In this document: positions 50,570-58,915 of the stretch, piece after piece
Position numbering within the stretch: the first letter of the stretch is position 1
How the letters are laid out: the number at the start of each line of letters is the position of its first letter
Origin: Branchiostoma floridae
Lineage: Eukaryota; Chordata; Leptocardii; Amphioxiformes; Branchiostomatidae
Length of the DNA: 58,915 bases
Reading direction: 5' to 3'
NCBI RefSeq assembly: GCF_000003815.2
Contig: NC_049981.1
Coordinates: 14,897,832-14,956,746 of the forward strand
Made by a program: the position numbers and the translations under genes
Notes under the pieces: model-generated
What the model was told of the DNA's origin: nothing
What the model saw: only the letters and a program-made list of their open reading frames with translations
Databases searched by the model: none

Positions 50570-53267
50570 ATGGTGGACGATCCCCAAAGAAACTTCCGCT
50601 CCCACTACTACGAGAAGGTTGGTTTCCGGGGTGTTGAGGAAAAGAAATCGCTGGAAATCTTGTTGAAAGAGGAGACCATCGCCTTGAGTAAACTGCAGAC
50701 ATTTGTTTTGAGATTTCCTCTCCCCGCCCTCTTTAGGCCGCTGGTTTGGAAAGTGCTACTCGGTGAGTTTTTGACTAATAAAAATGATGAAGCGATAGCC
50801 GATAATTTGTGATTCGTAGAATAAAGACTTCCAAATGCTACTGACTTTGAACAGAAGAATCTGTTAATTGTTAGCAGGATGAAAATAAGTTTTATCATGA
50901 AACTTTTTTTGATAGAGTTATCGACCATTGTTTTATTGCGCATTTACAAGTTTTCACAAACAATCCTCTGGACCTAAACCGTACTTGTACCTGAATTTTC
51001 TATACCGGAACCAGCCCCACATTGGGCAGATTCCTCTGAACTGCACAGGGGGCATTTTAGTTAAAGATTTTGAAACAGGACATTGGCCAGAAGGGAAAAT
51101 GAATTTTCATGAACTTCCATGAAGCCCAAATCAAGTGGTGTATTAGTTATGCAGATTTTGACATGTTTTCCAGGTGTCCTTCCTGTCCACAAAGATGCTC
51201 ATGAGTTTGTAGTGAGACAGAAGGAGGAGCAGTACCAGGACATGAAGCATGCTCTCGTCGTGATGAGGTACATCAACAACAACTCTTCACTCCCCAACAT
51301 CTTCCTCAACATGCACCAGATGGAGGAAGGCAGGTAGGAGGACTGTTTATGTTTTCTCTTGTGAATTATGATTATTTATTATATTCATATATGGATGCCT
51401 GTATATCATTTACATTTGTTGATGGAAACATACTGTGCTTTAGCTATCTTAAATTACATTTAGTACCATTATACAAGTATGCAAAGGGCCAAAACAGTAT
51501 CCAATTGGCCACCAGGAATCTACTGCTGGTCAATTCGATACTGCTTTGGTCCTTTGGATGTTGTCATGCCACTGGTAAATCTGCTTGGAGATAACATGAT
51601 ATAATTTACTGAACTTCTTGATGGACTGTGTTTTCTCATACAACCCTACAGACTGTTGCTGGAGGAACCAGAGGAACTACTGCCGGCTGATCAGAACTAT
51701 GTTACCATAGCAACCAGGATGACAGAGATGTTGGAGGATGAAGTCTTCATCTTCTTCCTGTGTGAGGAGTTTCACAGAAGGCTACAGGAGCCAAAGTTCA
51801 AAGGTCAGGAGCCAAAGTTCAAAGTTCACCAAATCTCATTGATCTATTTTGTATATGCATGCTGCATGACCGCCTGTGCCACCATTGAGAAGGTGATGAA
51901 CGAAGTTCAAGGGTCTGATTCCGAATATTACCATATTACAACTGTAGTATTTCTTTTTTTAATTAAGGCAAAGGTTTACCGCTTTTGTCACATCATGTTT
52001 TTTAGTGGATTCAACTTCAATGTGTATTGGAAAGTACAGCTTTAACTAAGTTTAATTTGCTTTAGCACAAATTCTACCATCAGAACTTTCCAGCTATAAC
52101 TTGCCCACACTTATCCTTTAGGGTAGTCCCTACTACTTTTTCATATCCAACAGCTATATTCGCCAAAAAGAAGTTACTTAAGCAACTGGATATGATTTTG
52201 GAATGTATTATTATCTAGATGTCTAAGTTTCATTGATGCAACAGCTATATCTACAAGTTATAAAGAGCTATCCACCACTAAGTGTTCCTTGTTGAAGGTA
52301 ATCATGATATGCTTTCCTACCACAGAGTCCATCCCCCAGATGATAAAGAGACTTGTGCAGTACCTCCAGACTGAGGACCAGACCCTGTACACACACATGC
52401 TCAACACAGGCATCCTGGGAGCTCTGCCCTGTGAGAGGTGGTTCGGCACGTGTTTCGCTCACATTCTGCCTGAAGCCTGCGTGCAAAGAATCTGGGACAA
52501 GGTAGATATGTAGCATTCATTCATTGAGATGTACCATGTTTGTGGAAGGATTGACATAACAAGTGGCTAGTCCCTGGCCTCAAACACAGCACCTCAAGCT
52601 TTATGTCCCATTTATTTATTTATCACTGTTTTATTTAGCCAGGGTAGCACAGCAGCATGGCACTGCTTTTCAGTGGGTCTCTGGAAAATGTACATTACAT
52701 CTGAGACAACATCCCTCACTGGAGCTATATGTGCTACACATTTTCTAGTCTACTAGCTGAAGATTTTAAGTGCCTTTCCCAAGGATACAACATTGAAACC
52801 TGTTAGGGATTGCAACCCAGAGGCTTTAGATTCTAACTCAAAACCCCTAACCACAAGAACCACCTTAAGGGATGGACAAGTTTTCTAAAATTCACTTGTC
52901 TTGTTGGACAAGCACATAAAAATTTACTTGCCCAAACCAAGTTTTCACTTGCCCCAAATTCAAATGTCACTTTTATATTCATTTTTACTTCCAGCAATGT
53001 ACTGCATAATTCTTATTATTGCCTCAGAGTCTATTTTTCTATGTTGACCATTGCTTGATGTCATGACAGTAAAAATGAACAGATGTATCAAAATCGCACT
53101 CAATGGAAAAAAACAGTGCGGGCAAGTCGGGTAGGTCATGCACTTGCCCGATCAACACTTTCACTTGCCCTGGACAATAGGGCTAGTGTACTTGTCCAAC
53201 CCTGACCTTACCTCTACCATATATCCGTATGTTGCACGTGATAGCTGGTTCCTACCGGTTCCTGGTG
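50570..53267 (+). CDS. TBC1D7: TBC1 domain family member 7, partial (TSC complex subunit)
   Basis: Plus-strand exons are 50570-50762, 51174-51333, 51652-51803, 52326-52501 and the start of a sixth at about 53238, which runs into the gap at 53268. The phases match across the first four introns. The start follows homology: [20 protein letters not shown] then [13 protein letters not shown]. Later blocks are [57 protein letters not shown] and RIWDK, then [13 protein letters not shown]1D7 binds the TSC1 C-terminus and completes the TSC1-TSC2 complex that inactivates Rheb and so restrains mTORC1 at the lysosome. An in-frame upstream Met at 50435 would add 45 residues but is not supported by homology. 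The C-terminal part was not found and is presumably in or beyond the gap. The sixth exon lacks an AG at the expected boundary. Confidence 0.93.
52640..52865 (-). mobile_element. tRNA-derived SINE (minus), TBC1D7 intron 5
   Basis: On the minus strand ggtggttcttgtggttaggg begins the tRNA-like head and gggttgcaatccc (about 52820-52808) forms the B box. The body includes the complement of tgcctttcccaaggatacaa. It abuts the MITE at 52868. Confidence 0.6.
52868..53204. mobile_element. MITE with CAGGG(T)TGGACAAGT termini
   Basis: The left end agggatggacaagt and the right end acttgtccaaccctg are inverted repeats; the inside is rich in acttgccc/gggcaag motifs. The direct repeat ACCTTA flanks it (52862-52867 and 53205-53210) as a probable target duplication. 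It ends about 33 bp before the sixth TBC1D7 exon. Confidence 0.75.
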
Positions 53268-53406
53268 NNNNNNNNNNNNNNNNNNNNNNNNNNNNNNNNN
53301 NNNNNNNNNNNNNNNNNNNNNNNNNNNNNNNNNNNNNNNNNNNNNNNNNNNNNNNNNNNNNNNNNNNNNNNNNNNNNNNNNNNNNNNNNNNNNNNNNNNN
53401 NNNNNN

Positions 53407-54452
53407 AAAAACAGGGCAGTCCTTTAAGCTCAAAGACTCGAACTTGCATACTGTCCTTTCTAAACATCCAGACCTATGTGCACCCCTAGCTGCCTGCCTG
53501 ACTTACCAGCCCCTTGGAATGGGAAGTTATAATCAGCCCCTGGCAGCATGAGATTGGTTAACACAGGCTACCCTCCAAAGTATGACATGCGACTGCAACC
53601 ATATGCAGATTGGACTTTGGTATTCAAATCACTGGGTCTATACTAGTAGACCCATATATGCATTGTTGATGGATTTGCATATATGATGTCATCAGCTCGC
53701 ATTAGAAGGCAATGGTTCTTGGACTGATGTTTATTGGTTCAGATCTGGAGCATACAGTACCCGTTTATTGTTATAGACTTACAAAGAAGTTCAACATGTA
53801 AAATAAGACTTGTAAAAAAGATATAACTGAAAGATTAAGAGTCTTAATCCTTTGTCTTCTTGGCTACTGTTTACTTTGCATTTATAAAGAGATCATTGAA
53901 TATGGGACTGAACACAATATGCTAATTGGTAGAGTGCTGACTATGCATTTAAACCAAACCAGAGACTTAGAATATGGTCCTTCCTATATCCTGAACTTAG
54001 CACTCCTCACTATTTGCAAAAGTAGGTAGTTGAACATACTTCACTTGTACCACTTGGTATCATTTCACTAGTACCAGTGAATTAGTTGTGCTTGCACAAC
54101 TGTGTTGCCCAAGGCCTCCCAAAGCAGTGATGGTACTGTCCTATTTCAGCATAGTAATTATTTAAGTGCATGTAATTGTAATGACAGATCTTTCACCTAT
54201 GACAACTGAATTCAAAATAGTGGACCAACATCCATAGATCTAGTACATGTACTAAATATGTGGTCAGATTAGTCAACCATCTCCTTACTACCCACTCTAT
54301 ATCCAATACAACTTGGTGCAAAACCACTACCTCAGCAGTGCTAATTAACTTGTCAAGAACATTATATAAGATAACCACCAACTACCACATGCATTGTAGT
54401 TTAAAGATACATGTAGGTAGTTGAGGCACAGGGTCAAATGCTTTTGACCACA
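53407..54452. other. Region after gap, no gene seen
   Basis: This lies between the TBC1D7 gap and the 3' end of the convergent minus-strand gene. No TBC1D7 C-terminal exon was identified here by eye. The sequence is AT-rich and stop-rich. Confidence 0.45.
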
Positions 54453-56981
54453 CTAAGCACGCTTCTTGGCCTGAAGCAGCTCCCCTAGTTTTTCCACCAT
54501 CCTCCGGACTTTCAGCAAGAGGACGTCAGTCTCCAGCTTCTCCAGTGCATCTGTGGATAAAGGTACACAAATGTTTGTCACATTTTCCTGTAGCTACTTG
54601 GGCTATTCGGTTTTTGTCCAAATAGACAAAATTACTAATGTATCTCTCCTTGCCTCTACAATTGACTTGTAGAATCCTTATACTGTACTTGTAGATATTT
54701 GTAAAAATCTAAGGTTGTTTTGAGATGAATACATGTACATGTAGAAGGAATCAATGAACATCTGGGTGAGATGTACCCTGGTTTACCCATGTTTATCCCA
54801 ATAACCACAGTGGGCCAAATGTTTGAACCAAAGGGCCTGAACATTTTTTTTACTGACCTGTAAGGTCATTGTCTTCAATGACCTTTTTGTAGTTCTCTTC
54901 TGCCTTCACAGTCTGTGTTCAAGAAGAAAAAGACAACGAAGTTTAGGTCTGTATCATTAACATCATTTGAACACCATATCAGTAGGAGGAAAACTACATC
55001 GATTCGCTATACATTATTAACCTTCGGCCAGACATTGTTGCCGTTTTGCACCGCACTCGTCTTGGTTATTGGGTTAGGCAGTAGGACGAAGGTTAAAACA
55101 GTTCTACCATAATCTCCATTTTGTTTTTCTGTTGACTTAACCTGCGCTGCTGCCAGGGCGATGGTTGGTTTCGGCTTATCCAGGTTCGGCATAAACTGAG
55201 CCATCATGTCTTCCAGTCCCCTTGTCTCGGCGGCCTTCTTGTAATTCTCTTCTGCCTTTACAGTCTATGTTTAAAGGGAAAAGGGAAAATATTGTATGAA
55301 CATCATATTCGTAAGAGTGAAAGTCTGGATATTAACCCCTTAACGTGGAAATTAAAAGGTTTTCAGAATCTGTGATCAGTTCTAAAGATTCTCATCATTT
55401 GTCGAAGGTATAAGGTCGCGGAGCTAAATGTTTTTCCCATGTATCTTTTACCTGCGCTGCTGCCAGGGCGATGGTTGGTTTCGGCTTGTCCAGGTTCGGC
55501 ATAAACTGAGCCATCATGTCTTCTAGTCCCCTTGCCTCGGCGGCCTTCTTGTAATTCTCTTCTGCCTTTACAGTCTATGTTCAGAGACAAAAATACAGCA
55601 ACATTTTGTGACCTTTTGTATGATCATCATATTTGTAAGAGTGGATCTTAAACGCGGAATGTATAAGGTATTCAGAATTTGTCAGTTGTAAAGGTTCTCA
55701 TCATTTGTTGAAAGTATAACTATAACGTCACTGATCTCAGTTTTTTTCTCATTATCTTTACCTGCGCTGCTGCCAGGGCGATGGTTGGTTTCGGCTTATC
55801 CAGGTGCATAAATTGAGCCATCATATCTTCTAGATCCCTTATTTCCTGGCGATATCCTCCGCCAGCTGTAAGAAATCATCAGTGTGAGTGTCTGTAGCCT
55901 TAAGGACATAGTTTGGGATACTATACAAAAAAATGAGGTCACACCTGCGTGGGTATCACCTGTTGTGTATTGTTTTCGGAAAGGGCATCCAATGTTGCCT
56001 TTGGCTAAACCCAAAGAAGATGTATCTGTCGGGCTTGTTTCTTCTGTGTTCTCTTCTGTGTTTTGACGTCTCTACTAGTGCACTTTTTTTCTTTTCTGTC
56101 ACCATAGGAGGAGGCGAAAATCATAAGAATTACTACTGCATATCCGTACTACATGTTGCAACAGCACACGTAAAACGAGACTGAGCAGGATTTTTACACC
56201 TGCTAAGAGTGTAGCCTCTGCCTATGGAAAGTATATCTTCGTAAACACGCTTCAACAAGAATGCTTTGTCTACTAACTAGACAGTATATATGAGTATAGT
56301 ATGTAGCAATATGATCTGTCTCTTTTATACCCAAGCTTAATGGTGTTGCAGGCCAAGTTTAATGGAGTTTGGAGACGAAGTGAACAGCTAGCAGTTTGAC
56401 AGTGACAAGAAACGTTACCAGGTTGTTTCCGAGGTCATTTTTTTTTTCAGACTGGGGTTGGGGAGGAGACAATGGACCTCGGGCAAGCTGTCCGACAAGC
56501 TGTTCTCTATTTTTGTTGAGGCATAGAAACTTATCTGCACAAGGAGTGACATCTTCAAGCAGGTAACCAGTCTTAGGTTGCACAACGTCGGTCGAAGCTC
56601 TTATTTTTTGGGAGGAAAAACGAATTCCCAATCGCCGGTTACTTTGATCGAGAAGCCATCCAACAGGCAGTTAGGTAACGTTAAACTTTCATGACACCTG
56701 GTGACCCTAATAGCGCAAATACACTGAATATGCACAACTACAGCAACTCTGTTTGCTACTTTAGCTTCCGCAAACCAAAAGAGTAGCATACGGCTAGACA
56801 CCAAGACAATTTTTATTTTCAGTACATTTACCTTTGTAATATATGACGCTAAGATTATACAAGGTTACACCTAATGATTGATGTATATCTATGTATATTT
56901 AAAGCTGCGTCAGCTCCTACCTGGTGCACTGAAGACAACAACAGGAAGTAGCATAAGACAGGTGTAGTAAAATGCCTTCAT
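54453..56981 (-). CDS. Secreted cysteine-free repeat protein, unrecognised (6 exons, 187 aa)
   Basis: Minus-strand exons are 56921-56981, 55762-55865, 55452-55574, 55142-55264, 54858-54912 and 54453-54550. All introns are GT-AG, the phases match, and the stop is TAG at 54453-54455. Residues 1-20 (MKAFYYTCLMLLPVVVFSAP) form a clear signal peptide. The mature chain starts near AGGGYRQEIRD and has no cysteine. A 41-residue unit (TVKAEENYKKAAE, A/T-RG, LEDMMAQFMPN, LDKPKPTIALAAAQ) is encoded twice by whole 123-nt phase-0 exons. A partial copy precedes them in exon 2 and another (TVKAEENYKKVIEDND) follows in exon 5. The C-terminal 31 residues (ALEKLETDVLLLKVRRM...LLQAKKRA) are charged and heptad-like, perhaps helical. 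I do not recognise the family and assign no function. The gene converges on TBC1D7 and diverges from the gene at 57877. Confidence 0.85.
55142..55865 (-). repeat. 310-bp tandem exon-intron repeat
   Basis: The 5' splice donors of three consecutive exons are at 55142, 55452 and 55762, exactly 310 bp apart, and the two introns between them are both 187 nt. The two complete exons differ at only three of 123 positions, while the introns match only patchily (for example ttctcatcatttgt). This is tandem amplification of one exon plus flank. Confidence 0.9.
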
Positions 56982-57876
56982 CTTGGTTGGTGAGCTTCTG
57001 TCCAGTTCGCGTCGGTTGATGACCTCTGCTACATATGACTGAAAAGGGCTCATACGTAACAAAAGCCTGTAACTTGTCGATCTACTTCTGTCAACGGAAG
57101 ATATGTTGCCAGTGGTGTCTCAGGAAAATTCATCACCTGAGACATCATTTGAAAACATTTTTGGTCTAATGTATGGGTGTAAAGGCCATCGCAATATGTA
57201 AGCATTGAAAAATTACAATTTGATTTTTGTCTGACCTTGATATATCGTATACGGAGACACAGGTCTGAGAATGGAGTCCAGATGACCTTAGGAAGCCTTT
57301 AAACGATATTAGGGTCACTAAGCACGAAATTCCCCAAAAATGAGGCTACAGACATATGCGTTGGAAATTCATTTATTGTTCTTTGTATGTGTACAACAAT
57401 GTGGAGTAGAATAAGCGCTAGCGGGTAGGACTTCATCTAACTTTGGTAAAGGCTTCGCCTATCAAGCGCCAGTAAATAGTTAAAGTTAGGTATCAAACTG
57501 AAGCTGTTCTGGAGCCTTACATCTTACGGCACTTCGACAATGTGTCGCTAGGTAGCAGCGCATGGCGTCATTCAAACATGTACATTTTGATACAGAAATG
57601 GATAGGAGCAAGGTAGCCGTCATGAGAATCATATTGTGTCAGAGAAAAATGAAAACAAATCAAAGAACTGAGTGCATGATCGCTGAGTAATGAACCTACA
57701 CTGATATCTTATTTCTTTTAGATTTATTCATTTGGAAACGTAAAAATGGCTGTCAGCAAGATGTCAACCTCACTTTGGCATATCTTACAAAACGGGTTTA
57801 TTCATGTACTGCGCAGGTCCCTTAGCTTACTGTCCCTGTACTACACCTCACCTCGGGTACGCCCCCCTTTTCAACC
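56982..57876. promoter_or_regulatory. Divergent region between two secreted-protein genes
   Basis: About 0.9 kb lies between the start codon of the repeat-protein gene (minus, 56981) and that of the partial gene (plus, 57877), so both promoters are expected here. No TATA box or other definite element was identified. The minus start has caaccaagATG context and the plus start caaccATGG. Confidence 0.35.
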
Positions 57877-58907
57877 ATGGCGACGTCTGTCAGTATTATT
57901 CTTCACATTTTCCTTTTCATCGACATTTTGGTCCTCATCGCAGAAGGTAAGATGTAGTTTTGCACCTGTTGTATAAGACATTGAGCTGTGGACACTACAA
58001 TGTTTAAGGACGACAACTTTTATGGGGGCGGAGTATGTATAGGTAGATTTCTTGCATCTCTACATGTATCTGTAAATAGTGGCTTGCATGTGAGTCTCAG
58101 AGCTATTCATATTACAATGACTATTAGAACTGGAATAGTAATGGGAGTTAAGGAGCCACACGGATATCCTAAAGTTCGCTCCTTTCTGTGTCTTCTCACT
58201 CCACAGCAGCTAGGTCAACAAATAATTCTGATTTGATACTTCTCAAACCATTCAGACGTTAAACCACTGTTAATATATAAATGCAGACAATTCTGTCCTT
58301 GCCCTATGTGCTTTCTTCAATGCCTTCAAGCTCTATATATACTTCAATACATCTTGTTATGATCGAATCATGCACATGAGTAGATGAGAAAAGGAACATT
58401 TTGCAGTGCCTGACATTGTCACGTTTGATCCGTTCGACCCCTGCGTATTGAAACAGTTTAGTGATGTCAGATAGTGCGAACTTGTCACTGCGTGCCTTTT
58501 AGATCTACTTAATAATATTTAATATCATTGTCTACATAGTTGGGGGGGGGGGCGTGGGCTGGTCCTAGAGCCTGCGCTGGGGGCTTTTTACATAGTAGTT
58601 GTTTGCTTGTTCACGTAAAATGTAGCTATTCCAACAAGCCGTTTCCTGGTTTATAGTGTGCATACGCATCGCGATGCATTGTGTGTAATGTGTCAAAGCT
58701 GAAGGCCCCTGAGATATGAACAAAACACATTCAGTCATGTATCAAGCATGGTCAAAAATAAGAACTGTTAGGGACCTTCACTTTGGATATTTTACCCACA
58801 ATGCACAATGGTCCGTATGAGAATTTAAAAGGCGATCCGGCTTATTGATGTAACATTTTATGTGACATTGTATCTCCACAGCGAAGCCAGTGTTTCACCA
58901 AGATGGC
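57877..58907 (+). CDS. Predicted secreted protein, 5' end only (two exons visible)
   Basis: Exon 1 (57877-57946) encodes MATSVSIILHIFLFIDILVL then IAE, a convincing signal peptide, and ends with a GTAAG donor in phase 1. After an intron with a MITE, a 26-nt exon (58882-58907) follows a CCACAG acceptor, completes the split codon as Ala and adds KPVFHQDG before a GTAAGT donor in phase 0. The gene continues past the window end, so its function cannot be assigned. It is head-to-head with the repeat-protein gene. The start is supported by an ACCATGG context. Other small exons could exist in the intron. Confidence 0.65.
58674..58805. mobile_element. MITE, GCATTGTGGGTAATAT family, copy A
   Basis: The left arm atgcattgtgtgtaatgtgt, continuing caaagctgaaggcccct, pairs with the right arm agggaccttcactttggata and ttttacccacaatgca over about 35 bp. 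It lies in the first intron of the partial secreted-protein gene, 76 bp before its 26-nt exon. Confidence 0.8.
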
Positions 58908-58915
58908 GTAAGTAT

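Noticed and set aside
53407-53551. ORF after the gap as the TBC1D7 C-terminus
   Set aside because: The translated KTGQSFKLKD stretch does not resemble the TBC1D7 C-terminal region.

Overview
The window looks like lancelet (Branchiostoma-type) nuclear DNA. It is AT-rich and intron-rich, with small phase-defined exons, five runs of N (2158-2365, 3872-3971, 31030-31315, 49944-50043, 53268-53406), several unrelated tRNA-derived SINEs, LINE 3' ends, and many short palindromic (MITE-like) elements. The chordate proteins ATG12, TBC1D7 and DIPK2 could be read from spliced exons or, for DIPK2, from one open frame. No prokaryotic features, CRISPR arrays, rRNA genes or intact tRNA genes were seen. The species call is an inference from gene content and repeat style.

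Layout. 1-4168: repeats and gaps, no gene. 4169-30645 (minus): a seven-exon gene for a 342-residue four-pass membrane protein of LAPTM4/DUF4728-like design; its large introns hold several tandem and segmental duplications. 30646-30950: its GC-rich promoter/5' region. 31316-44086: gene-poor, with LINE, SINE and palindromic elements. 44087-46633 (minus): complete four-exon ATG12, 115 residues. 47631-49031 (plus): single-exon DIPK2-type secretory-pathway kinase-like protein. 50570-53267 (plus): TBC1D7, whose sixth exon runs into a gap. 54453-56981 (minus): a six-exon gene, assembled here by splicing, for a 187-residue secreted, cysteine-free protein with a repeated 41-residue unit that I do not recognise. 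57877-58907 (plus): the first two exons of another predicted secreted protein, divergent from the previous gene and cut by the window end.

How the genes relate. ATG12 (autophagosome conjugation), TBC1D7 (third subunit of the TSC complex that restrains mTORC1), DIPK2 (its human A paralogue has been linked to autophagosome-lysosome fusion) and a LAPTM-like membrane protein (human relatives are lysosomal) all touch the autophagy/lysosome axis. The clustering may be chance. The most novel item is the secreted repeat protein, whose symmetric repeat exon sits in a tandem 310-bp array with near-identical exons but diverged introns.
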